DNA from: Nanobdellota archaeon | GTDB lineage: Archaea; Nanobdellota; Nanobdellia; Pacearchaeales; GW2011-AR1 | NCBI GenBank assembly: GCA_027334715.1 | Contig: DAHWUG010000001.1 | Location: forward strand, 171,158-208,099 | Direction: 5' to 3' | Length of the DNA stretch: 36,942 nt | Shown here: one piece after another, positions 27,401 through 35,582 of the stretch | How positions within the stretch are numbered: position 1 is the first letter of the stretch | Layout: each line of letters opens with the position of its first letter | Position numbers and translations under genes: made by a program | The notes under the pieces: model-generated | The model's input: the letters and a program-made list of their open reading frames with translations, nothing else | What the model was told of the DNA's origin: nothing | Databases searched by the model: none

Positions 27401-28057
27401 TCAAAATTCTCCTTCCCACTCTTTGTAAAACTCTCTTAGATATTCCTCCATGAACCTATGCCTCCCTTCTGCTATTTCCCTTCCTGTTTTTGTGTTCATT
27501 CTGTCTTTCAATAAAAGCAATTTCTCGTAAAAGTGATTTATTGATGGTGAATCAGTTTTTTTGTATTCTTCTGCAGTCATATTCAACTTTGGTTTTATTT
27601 CAGGGTCATAAATTGCCCTGTTCTTATAACCCCCATAATTGATGCATCTTGCAATGCCTATTGCACCCATTGCATCAAGCCTGTCTGCATCCTGAACAAT
27701 TTCAAGCTCTTTTGACTTGAATTTCTGTTTCTCAATTGTATCACTGTATGAAGCATGCCTCACTATATTTTCAACATGGTCAATTACCTTTGGATTAAGA
27801 TTCAGGGAAGTAAGGAATTCCCTTGTTTTTTTAGGTCCTATTTCCTTATCACCCCCATGAAACTTATAATCAGCTATATCATGCAATAATATGCCTAATT
27901 CAACTACAAACAAATCACATCCTCTTTCTTTTTTTGCGATGTGCTTTGCAAGTTTCCAAACTCTGTAAATATGCCACCAGTCATGGCCAGAATCATTGTC
28001 TTTCAGGTTTTGCTTGACAAATTCAACTGTTTTTTCAATCACTTTTTCTTTTTCCAT
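27401..28057 (-). CDS. HD superfamily phosphohydrolase
   Basis: GHDWWHIYRVWKLAKHIAKKE, LLHDIADYKFHGGD, VQDADRLDAMGAIGIARCINYGG. Confidence 0.92.
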   Translation of the reverse strand: MEKEKVIEKTVEFVKQNLKDNDSGHDWWHIYRVWKLAKHIAKKERGCDLFVVELGILLHDIADYKFHGGDKEIGPKKTREFLTSLNLNPKVIDHVENIVRHASYSDTIEKQKFKSKELEIVQDADRLDAMGAIGIARCINYGGYKNRAIYDPEIKPKLNMTAEEYKKTDSPSINHFYEKLLLLKDRMNTKTGREIAEGRHRFMEEYLREFYKEWEGEF

Positions 28058-28108
28058 TGTAAAAATAAGCGCCCGGGCCGAACCACAACAGGACGTAAGT
28101 GCCTACAA

Positions 28109-29059
28109 CTATTTTTTTGTGTGGTCACCTATTTTCTTCTTTAAAATCTTGTACTCTTTAATAAGCAAATCTATTGTTGGTCTTATATTGTGGTTCTTTT
28201 CATATTCTTGTAACACAGAATAGTACTCTCTTCTATTCTTGAAATCAATATTAACAGGAGCTAAATTGTTCTTTATTAAAATGTTGTTCAACAGTATCCT
28301 TCCTACTCTTCCATTACCATCACGAAAAGGGTGTATATTCTCAAATTGGTTATGAACAGCTACTGCAAGGACTAATGCAGGATATTTTTCTTTATTTTTA
28401 TTATACCATTCTATTAATTCTTTCAGCAATCCAAGGATTCTTGACTGGGGAGCTCCGTAATGCACAATGTTTCCAAGCCCATCCCTTACAACAACTTCCT
28501 CGCCTTTCTTTCTGAATTCACCTGCAAACCCTCTTGAATTTTTAAACACTATTTTATGCAGTTCCAAAATAAATTTTATTGAGATATGCTCTTTTGTTTC
28601 TCTTATAAAATTAATAGCCTTATTCACACCATAAGTCTCTGCTATATCTTCCTTTGACTTTTTAGGCCATTTGTCCTTTTCCAATATTTCTTTTACTTCT
28701 TTTTGGTCTAATTCACTTCCCTCTATTGCATTTGTGTTATATGTAAATAACTCAGAAAAAAATTTCCATTGCTCTTCTGATAAATGAGTAATTCTTAACT
28801 TCTGATTAACCTGCAGTTTTTGGATAAAATTTATTTCTTTTTCTGAAAGAGGAACCCTTAAAGGATCACTTATTATTTTGTATTGCGCTATTTCCTCCAA
28901 GATTATCTTTCTTGCTTTTTCTATCCTTTCTTTTAATTGTAGTACCTCAATATTTTTGCCTAGAAATTTCCTTATCTTATGGACTTTGTTCCCTTCTCTA
29001 AAAGAATGGGAAAGATAGTACTTTATTCTTTTTCCTTCCTTCCTTTTTTCAATGTACAT
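28109..29059 (-). CDS. Fic family protein with N-terminal inhibitory motif
   Basis: HPFRDGNGRVGR catalytic motif; YNTNAIEGSEL upstream fits the (S/T)xxxE(G/N) inhibitory helix; FAGEFRKKGEEVVV. Confidence 0.93.
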   Translation of the reverse strand: MYIEKRKEGKRIKYYLSHSFREGNKVHKIRKFLGKNIEVLQLKERIEKARKIILEEIAQYKIISDPLRVPLSEKEINFIQKLQVNQKLRITHLSEEQWKFFSELFTYNTNAIEGSELDQKEVKEILEKDKWPKKSKEDIAETYGVNKAINFIRETKEHISIKFILELHKIVFKNSRGFAGEFRKKGEEVVVRDGLGNIVHYGAPQSRILGLLKELIEWYNKNKEKYPALVLAVAVHNQFENIHPFRDGNGRVGRILLNNILIKNNLAPVNIDFKNRREYYSVLQEYEKNHNIRPTIDLLIKEYKILKKKIGDHTKK

Positions 29060-29138
29060 AATATTATAATGGGTGACTACATATATAAACTTTATTATTT
29101 TTTTGTCTACACAGAGCTGTAATTATTTTTAAACAAAG

Positions 29139-29211
29139 CGCCCCGACCGAGATTCGAACTCGGGTCGCCGCCGTGAAAGGGCAGTATTCTTGGCCTCTGA
29201 ACTATCGGGGC
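29139..29211 (-). tRNA. tRNA-Glu (anticodon TTC)
   Basis: Minus strand GCCCCGATAGTTCAGAGGCCAAGAATACTGCCCTTTCACGGCGGCGACCCGAGTTCGAATCTCGGTCGGGGCG; stem CTGCC/GGCGG, loop CTTTCAC. Confidence 0.93.
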
Positions 29212-29319
29212 TTTAGCACCGCAGATCATGGCAAAATCTTTCCAGTATTTTAGCCTGAACTATCCGTGCATTACCTATAGAATGCTTGTGGTAGTTTTTA
29301 AAGATAACCGAGGGATAAA

Positions 29320-29595
29320 TCAAAGGTCAAATTCCTGGATGAAAGTCTTGATTGCGCCGTATTTTTCCAGGAAATGAAATCCGCGGTCTGAAAGAGAATA
29401 ATACTTTGTGCCGTTCTTGTCTGTAATCTCCTTAACAAAATCCTTTTCCAGCATCTCTGCCATGTATTTTGAGAATCCTGCTGACGAGATATTTGAACTT
29501 CTCAGCAAAGGCGTATGCCTTATTGAATTCTTGTTTTCCATAACTGCCTTTAATATACCGTAAATTACCTCAACCCTGCTTCTTTTTTTTGGCAT
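29320..29595 (-). CDS. Winged-helix DNA-binding protein (archaeal HTH_45-like)
   Basis: KKRSRVEVIYGILKAVMENKNSIRHTPLLRSSNISSAGFSKYMAEMLEKDFVKEI...YSLSDRGFHFLEKY. Confidence 0.85.
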   Translation of the reverse strand: MPKKRSRVEVIYGILKAVMENKNSIRHTPLLRSSNISSAGFSKYMAEMLEKDFVKEITDKNGTKYYSLSDRGFHFLEKYGAIKTFIQEFDL

Positions 29596-29624
29596 TTTAT
29601 GGACTCTTTTTTACCCTGTTTAGA

Positions 29625-30299
29625 CTATCTTTTGGTGGTTTTTATCACCCTGTAGAGAATTATTAAAAACAAAACAGCAGATATAGTGTAAAGAACAATG
29701 CTTGCCTCATCAGATATTATTATGAAAAAATGCGCTACAGCATCTGCAATAAAAGCTATGAAAAGAAGGATGTAAAGGATATACAGTTTTCCTATGCCGC
29801 CCTTTCCTTTCTGCTTTGATGATTTCTCGCTTGAATATGCAAGAAGTATAGCAAGAATGTAAATTAGAAGCAAGAAAATAAAAGTTGCAGACCCGAAAAG
29901 GAAAATAATGAAAACCGCAGCAATTGTCGCAGCTATTGGATGGAAAAGCCATCCTATTTCCTCTGGATTTTTCAAATGCTTCCATAACGAGCTGTACACA
30001 AGGTAAAATCCCGCCATCAGTCCGGCATAAAGGAAAAAAACATATCCCAATCTGAAAAAAAGGAAGCCGAAATTATTACTGAAGTCTATAATTGCAAAAA
30101 TGCGAAGGACAAGTCTGGACAAAAAAGCTATTCCGAAGAAAAGAAAAGCATAGCTGAAATATTTTATCCCCCTGTATGAAGATAAATCATAAAGCTCCTT
30201 GGCTTTGAAATAAATAAGCCCGCAGGTTATAATAATAATTAATGAAAAAATAAGCTCTTCCCAAAACAAGGGGTCTACAAATGGAATTGGAGGCGACAT
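29625..30299 (-). CDS. Multi-pass membrane protein, unknown function
   Basis: Several hydrophobic helices across 224 aa; 29-bp gap to the downstream wHTH gene on the same strand. Confidence 0.7.
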   Translation of the reverse strand: MSPPIPFVDPLFWEELIFSLIIIITCGLIYFKAKELYDLSSYRGIKYFSYAFLFFGIAFLSRLVLRIFAIIDFSNNFGFLFFRLGYVFFLYAGLMAGFYLVYSSLWKHLKNPEEIGWLFHPIAATIAAVFIIFLFGSATFIFLLLIYILAILLAYSSEKSSKQKGKGGIGKLYILYILLFIAFIADAVAHFFIIISDEASIVLYTISAVLFLIILYRVIKTTKR

Positions 30300-30386
30300 T
30301 GTGATTTATCCAATTTTTTGCAGTATTTAAATCAAATAGATTTTAAGTCCATCTTGTTTATAAACTTATCAAGAAGAAATTATTTT

Positions 30387-30764
30387 ATGGATGATAAAAA
30401 AAATCATGGATATCTTCCCATTATGGAAATTCTCAGCGCTGCTGCAGTAACTCCATCTGGCTTTTTTATTTTTTCAGACCACTTATTTCATAATCAAAAC
30501 TCCATGATAAGAAGCCAGTTCATAATACAGGGAAACTTCACAATCAACCAAACAAAGGTTGACGAAACCACCTCTTTTTTTCAGGACTCTTCCAGCGCAG
30601 ATCAGGTAAGCACATACTGCAGCCAGAACAGAATTCACTGCTTCAAATGCTGCAGGATAAATCCAACCGATAAGAGCTGCGCTGGGCTTTTCAATCATGC
30701 AGGAAATTACGGAATTTACCCACTTATGAATTATGCAGGGCAGGAGGCACGCAGTAATCAATGA
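30387..30764 (+). CDS. Small Cys-containing protein, first gene of ABC operon (tentative)
   Basis: ATG at 30387 with TATA-like tttataaac at 30357-30365; ends ATGA-overlapping the ABC ATPase start. Contains YCSQNRIHCFKCCRINPTDKSC. Confidence 0.45.
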   Translation: MDDKKNHGYLPIMEILSAAAVTPSGFFIFSDHLFHNQNSMIRSQFIIQGNFTINQTKVDETTSFFQDSSSADQVSTYCSQNRIHCFKCCRINPTDKSCAGLFNHAGNYGIYPLMNYAGQEARSNQ

Positions 30765-31492
30765 AATCGATTGTTAAGATGAATGATGTATGGAAAAGAT
30801 ACCCGATGGGGAAGACAGAAGGGCTAAGTGTCCTTAAGGAAGTTTATTTAGACATAAAGCAAGGAGAATTCGTCGCAATAACAGGGCCAAGCGGAAGCGG
30901 AAAAAGCACAATGATGCATCTTGTCGGCGCTCTTGATGTGCCTTCATACGGAAATGTCTATCTTGATGAGAAAAACATAAGCAGCGTTGGTGAATCTTCG
31001 CTTTCTCTGCTGAGAAGCAAGAAAATTGGATTTATTTTCCAGCAGTTTAACCTAATACCGACGCTGAACGCACTGCAAAATGTGATGCTTCCCATGGAGC
31101 TTATTGATGTTTCCGAGGAATCTGCAAGAAAAAGGGCTGAAAATCTTCTCAAAATGCTTGGACTTGGAGAAAGAATGCATCACAAGCCATCTGAACTTTC
31201 AGGAGGACAGCAGCAAAGGGTTGCAATCGCAAGGTCGCTTGCAAACAATCCAGAGATAATCCTTGCCGACGAGCCAACAGGAAATCTTGACAGCAAAACA
31301 GGGACATTTGTCATGGACTTTCTTGGAGAAATGCATGAAAAATACGGAAAAACAATAATTCTCGTTACGCATGACCTGAACCTTGTTCACTATGCAAAAA
31401 GAGTCATTCACATCAAGGATGGGAGAATTGAAAAAGAAGTTGAGAACAAGAGGCCCGGAAGAAAAAGAAACGGGAGGAAAAATGGAAAATAA
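30761..31492 (+). CDS. ABC transporter ATP-binding protein (MacB/LolD-like)
   Basis: ITGPSGSGKSTMMHLVGALD, FIFQQFNLIPTLNALQNVMLP, LSGGQQQRVAIARSLANNPEIILADEPTGNLD, VTHD. Confidence 0.96.
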   Translation: MKSIVKMNDVWKRYPMGKTEGLSVLKEVYLDIKQGEFVAITGPSGSGKSTMMHLVGALDVPSYGNVYLDEKNISSVGESSLSLLRSKKIGFIFQQFNLIPTLNALQNVMLPMELIDVSEESARKRAENLLKMLGLGERMHHKPSELSGGQQQRVAIARSLANNPEIILADEPTGNLDSKTGTFVMDFLGEMHEKYGKTIILVTHDLNLVHYAKRVIHIKDGRIEKEVENKRPGRKRNGRKNGK

Positions 31493-32573
31493 AGCAAACA
31501 AAAAAGAAAAGCCAAATTTTAATGTGCTGAAAAATCTTGCATTGTCAATAATAATTGGAATTCTGATATTATTCCTAATATCATTCTTTTCCATAAAAAA
31601 CATTTCTGCACAGCCAATACAGCAGGTTAATTATACAACATCCTCAAGCGACCAGGGGCTAATTGTTACTCAGCTTGACTACTCCCCATTTCCAGCAAAT
31701 CCTGGAGGATATTTTGATTTATGGCTGAGCGGACAATATATTGGAAGCAATAATGCGCAGACAGTTACTTTTCAATTGCAGCCAAATTTTCCCTTTTCAC
31801 TTGATTCAAATCAAAGCACAAACAAAACTATTGTGCTGGTAGGAGGCCAGAATTTTCTTGTTCATTACAAAATAAAAGTTGACCAAAATGCCGTCACCGG
31901 AGACAATGAGCTTGATGTTCTTTATACTACCGATCCAACAAGCAATGTCTGGATATTGAAGAAGATAGATATTTCTGTCTCAAATGCCCAGACAACATTT
32001 TCATCTGTTATACAGCAGCCAACAAGCAGCTCAGGTTATTCTTTTTCAATCGTAAATACAGGAGAAAACACTGCAAATTCAGTAATAGTTCAGATACCTA
32101 ACCAGCCTGATTTCAGAGTTTCCGGCACAAACGGGCAGGTTGTCGGAAACCTTGCAGCAGGAGATTATACTGTTGTAAATTTTGATCTTGTTCCTACATT
32201 TTCCAGAACAGGAAATATTCCCGGAAGCAGAAACCTCACCGTTGAAATAGATTATACGGACAATATAGGGGTCAGAAGAACTGTTTTTGATACAGTTGAT
32301 TTCACCCCTTCTTTTGCAGGAAACGCTAACATAACAGGACTGACAACTGCAGGCGGGGCTTATTTCACAAGGAACAGGACAGGAACAAGCACATTCAGCA
32401 ATTTCTGGTTCTGGCTTTTTGCTCTTGCTGTTGCAGGCGGGCTTATCCTTTACTATAAAAAACATCCTGAAGATGTAAAAGGATTTTTTGGAAAATCACG
32501 CAAAGACAGAAACAGCAAGCAAAGAGATTCAGGAGAACCAAATTGGGTTTCGGCAGAAAGAAAGAAAAAATAA
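31482..32573 (+). CDS. Exported CARDB/COG1361-like protein with C-terminal TM, ABC operon partner
   Basis: N-terminal signal/TM, repeated Ig-like segments (e.g. YSFSIVNTGENTANSVIVQIP), TM FWFWLFALAVAGGLILYY and basic tail; start overlaps the ATPase ORF. Confidence 0.8.
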   Translation: MENKANKKEKPNFNVLKNLALSIIIGILILFLISFFSIKNISAQPIQQVNYTTSSSDQGLIVTQLDYSPFPANPGGYFDLWLSGQYIGSNNAQTVTFQLQPNFPFSLDSNQSTNKTIVLVGGQNFLVHYKIKVDQNAVTGDNELDVLYTTDPTSNVWILKKIDISVSNAQTTFSSVIQQPTSSSGYSFSIVNTGENTANSVIVQIPNQPDFRVSGTNGQVVGNLAAGDYTVVNFDLVPTFSRTGNIPGSRNLTVEIDYTDNIGVRRTVFDTVDFTPSFAGNANITGLTTAGGAYFTRNRTGTSTFSNFWFWLFALAVAGGLILYYKKHPEDVKGFFGKSRKDRNSKQRDSGEPNWVSAERKKK

Positions 32574-32582
32574 GAGGCTGAA

Positions 32583-33839
32583 ATGAGAATAAAAAAAGCA
32601 TTTCATCTCGCCTTCAACATACTTCTTCACAGCAAGCTTAGAATCTGGCTTACAATAATAGGTATTGTCATAGGAATTGCAGCGATTGTTTCGATAATTT
32701 CTGTCACAGAAGGCGCGCAAATGAATCTGCAGAGCCAGCTTAACTCTTTTGGGGCAAATATCCTGACTGTAACACCTGGATTTTCAAGGGCAAGCAGCAC
32801 GGCAGGCGGATTCAGAACATTTTTTGAAAATGGGCAATCTTTATCTGTAAACCAGAAAAATCTTACAACAACAGATGTGAATGTCATAAAAAATATCCAG
32901 AATGTTGATTATGCAATGGGAACTATAAGCTTAAGGCAAAGTGCAACATATCTTGGCAATAATGCAAGTGTCAGCATTGAAGGAGTTGATCCATTGATAT
33001 GGAAATATTTTGTTTCTTCACAGCTTGAAGATGGAAGATATCTTTCTGCAGGCGATGTAAACAGCGTTGTTGTTGGAGGCAATATTGCAAACTCTGTTTT
33101 TTCAAGCATGACTGCCAACAGCCAGATAGACCTTGGGGGTCAGCTTTTCAGAATTGTCGGGATACTTAAGCAAAGCGGAAACCAGGAAGACAATCAGATT
33201 TTCATGCCAATACAGGCTTTGAGAAATATTGAAGGCGATCCATCTGGAAACTATTTTAATTCAATATCTGTTGAAATAAAAGACACAAGCCTCTCAAACC
33301 AGACAGTGAATGACATAACCCAAAGCCTTATGGTTTCAAGGGGAATTTTCCAGGCGAAAAACCAGGATTTCACAGTGACTTCTCCACAGGCTTTTCAGGC
33401 AAGGATTTCATCTGCTTTGGGATCAACATCCATTTTCCTTGCAGCAATTGCAGCTATTTCGCTTATTGTTGGAGCTGTTGGAATCTCCAATACAATGTTC
33501 ACTTCTGTCATGGAAAAAACAAGGGAAATAGGAATAATGAAAGCAATCGGTGCTAAGAACAAGGATATTTTGCTGATATTCCTGATTAACTCAGGGCTTA
33601 TAGGGCTTGTTGGGGGAATAGGGGGAGTTGTTCTTGGACTTATAGGGGCAGGATTTATAGGAAACCTGACAAGCGGGAGCAGGATAGGAGGAAGGCTGAC
33701 TCTTGGTTCTGTTTATATTAATCCTGTACTTATAATCGGAGCTTTTTTAATTTCAATTATTGTTGGAATGATTGCAGGCGTGATTCCAGCATACAGGGCG
33801 TCAAAGCTAAAGCCGATTGAAGCATTAAGATATGAATAA
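32583..33839 (+). CDS. ABC transporter permease (MacB/FtsX family)
   Basis: Four-TM MacB layout; SKLRIWLTIIGIVIGIAAIVSIISVTEGAQ, GISNTMFTSVMEKTREIGIMKAIGAKNKDI, PAYRASKLKPIEALRYE. Confidence 0.95.
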   Translation: MRIKKAFHLAFNILLHSKLRIWLTIIGIVIGIAAIVSIISVTEGAQMNLQSQLNSFGANILTVTPGFSRASSTAGGFRTFFENGQSLSVNQKNLTTTDVNVIKNIQNVDYAMGTISLRQSATYLGNNASVSIEGVDPLIWKYFVSSQLEDGRYLSAGDVNSVVVGGNIANSVFSSMTANSQIDLGGQLFRIVGILKQSGNQEDNQIFMPIQALRNIEGDPSGNYFNSISVEIKDTSLSNQTVNDITQSLMVSRGIFQAKNQDFTVTSPQAFQARISSALGSTSIFLAAIAAISLIVGAVGISNTMFTSVMEKTREIGIMKAIGAKNKDILLIFLINSGLIGLVGGIGGVVLGLIGAGFIGNLTSGSRIGGRLTLGSVYINPVLIIGAFLISIIVGMIAGVIPAYRASKLKPIEALRYE

Positions 33840-33843
33840 TTCA

Positions 33844-34314
33844 TCACCCTAAAAAATTGAATTTGTTTGTCTGCGGGCAAATTTGCTCATTTCCGGTTGA
33901 ATCAGTGAAAAATGGAGTGTATTCTATTGATGTTCCATTATCTATTTCTGTCACATTTTTGCCTGTTACAGTGTTTAAAGTTACTGTTTTTTGGTCTAAC
34001 TGCATAATTTTTCCAAAGTCCATTGGCCCACTTCCTGTGCCATTTGCATCAATAATGCTGACCTTTATGCCACTAAGGTTGTTATCTCCTCCTGCTGACC
34101 TGTGTATTGTTACATCATATATTCCTCTTGAAATTTCATTAACAGAGATTACATCCAAATTTATTGAATTGCATTCAAAATTTAAAGATACCTGGCCGCT
34201 TCCACCTTGAATAAACGCTTTTACACCAACAAAAACAATTCCAACAGTTACTAAAACAAGAAGAGTTATTATTAATGTTGCAACAATCTCGGATAAACCC
34301 TTTGCATCTATCAT
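33844..34314 (-). CDS. Archaeal type IV pilin-like protein
   Basis: MIDAKG|LSEIVATLIITLLVLVTVGIVFVGVKAFI class III signal peptide. Confidence 0.85.
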   Translation of the reverse strand: MIDAKGLSEIVATLIITLLVLVTVGIVFVGVKAFIQGGSGQVSLNFECNSINLDVISVNEISRGIYDVTIHRSAGGDNNLSGIKVSIIDANGTGSGPMDFGKIMQLDQKTVTLNTVTGKNVTEIDNGTSIEYTPFFTDSTGNEQICPQTNKFNFLG

Positions 34315-34372
34315 TTTAACCTAATTTATATGATTAATAGATATAAAAACATTATTCTTAATCAGTAATTAG

Positions 34373-34969
34373 CTATTTTTTTCTGTATTTCTCAAAAAAA
34401 GCCTTTATTGCAAAATAACTTCCCCCGAAAAGGATTACTCCTGGTATAAGCGCAACCCCTAAAGTTGGAGCAAGAACAGCTGTTCCAACAGTACCTATTA
34501 ATCCTGCTCCTGTGCTTTCAAGGATTTTTGACATTAAAGGAATGCTGTTTTCAACGTTTTTCTGCAAAGGGTCTATCTGCATCAGGTATTTTCCATCCTT
34601 GAAGATCTTTATTTTCCTTTCTTCCTGGGATGCAAGGATTGCTATGTTCCCTTTTTTTGAGGCTGTCATGACTGCAGCATGCCTTGTTCCAAAGCCAACA
34701 AAAGGCTTTGTATTTTTTATCATTACCCCATAGTCCACAAGACGACCATTGAAATCAATTATTACTGCTCCATCAATTACAGCCAGACCCTTTAGGACTT
34801 TTTCAGCTCCCCTGTCAAAAATATCAAGCTTCCCGAATTTCTGTCTCATAAGCTTTGCATACCTTATTTCTTTACCTATGACAAAAAGAGCCCCTGCACC
34901 TTCCCTTGAAATTTCTATTGCAATCTTAATGATTTTTTCCTCAAGTTCCTTTAAACTGTGTTTTGCCAT
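34373..34969 (-). CDS. dacZ: Diadenylate cyclase (DisA_N/DacZ-like) with C-terminal hydrophobic segment
   Basis: GAGALFVIG, AVIDGAVIIDFNGRLVDYGV, FVGFGTRHAAVMTASKKGNIAILASQEERKIKIFKDGKYLMQIDP; hydrophobic tail GAGLIGTVGTAVLAPTLGVALIPGVILFGGSYFAIKAFF. Confidence 0.8.
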   Translation of the reverse strand: MAKHSLKELEEKIIKIAIEISREGAGALFVIGKEIRYAKLMRQKFGKLDIFDRGAEKVLKGLAVIDGAVIIDFNGRLVDYGVMIKNTKPFVGFGTRHAAVMTASKKGNIAILASQEERKIKIFKDGKYLMQIDPLQKNVENSIPLMSKILESTGAGLIGTVGTAVLAPTLGVALIPGVILFGGSYFAIKAFFEKYRKK

Positions 34970-35003
34970 ATTTTTATCATTTAAACTTTAATTTTAGATT
35001 CAA

Positions 35004-35124
35004 TGAGCCTGCACAGATTTGAACTGTGGACCCCTGCCTCACTTAGACTAATCCAGTGAAATATAATCCTTACGAATTACGCTCATATAAGAGCAGTGCT
35101 CTAACCAGGCTGAGCTACAGGCTC
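35004..35124 (-). tRNA. tRNA-Ile (anticodon TAT) with 46-nt intron (complement 35040..35085)
   Basis: Mature form GAGCCTGTAGCTCAGCCTGGTTAGAGCACTGCTCTTATA|intron|AGGCAGGGGTCCACAGTTCAAATCTGTGCAGGCTCA; stem CTGCT/GGCAG, loop CTTATAA; intron at 37/38 with BHB 4-bp helix CTTA/TAAG. Confidence 0.88.
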
Positions 35125-35195
35125 ATTATCACTTTGAGAGTTTTTTGCATATTTAAAATTATCCTAAAAATTAGCAGTTTAACATGATTTAAAAT

Positions 35196-35402
35196 TTATT
35201 TTGCAGGGAACAAAGTCTTGATCATTTTCCTGAGATTTTCATCCAAAAAACAAATATCTTCAGATGCTATTTTTTCTATGAATTTTGTCATGGCTCCGCG
35301 ACCCGTAAAACCAGTTTCACCAGCTTTCTTTAACAGCCTTTTTTGGGTTTCTGGGTCAAGGTAAACCTTAATAGGTTGTTTCATTTTCCTCTCTTTTATC
35401 AT
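35196..35402 (-). CDS. Ribbon-helix-helix-like small DNA-binding protein
   Basis: MKQPIKVYLDPETQKRLLKKAGETGFTGRGAMTKFIEKIA; beta-strand followed by two helices typical of CopG/RHH proteins. Confidence 0.65.
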   Translation of the reverse strand: MIKERKMKQPIKVYLDPETQKRLLKKAGETGFTGRGAMTKFIEKIASEDICFLDENLRKMIKTLFPAK

Positions 35403-35428
35403 TTTTTAATGTTTTTGGCTTTTATAAA

Positions 35429-35450
35429 GTTTACTTACACGTAGGTAAAC
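35429..35450. promoter_or_regulatory. 22-bp inverted repeat (candidate operator) upstream of RHH gene, next to its TATA-like box
   Basis: GTTTACTTACACGTAGGTAAAC, imperfect palindrome (GTTTACnTACnnGTAnGTAAAC); minus-strand TATA-like CTTTATAAA lies at 35421-35429. Confidence 0.6.
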
Positions 35451-35582
35451 TAATTTTTACCGACGATAAATATTTTTTCCTATTTTACTTACAACTGAAA
35501 AAAGTCAAACGGGCCTAAAAAAGGCTGTTTCAGGCCCTATTTGGTTCCTAATATTTATGATTAAATTTCATGTTTTTTTAGT

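Noticed and set aside
30483-30761. Minus-strand 92-aa hydrophobic ORF
   Set aside because: Antisense to the + strand ORF that is ATGA-coupled to the ABC ATPase and has a promoter-like box; no family features.
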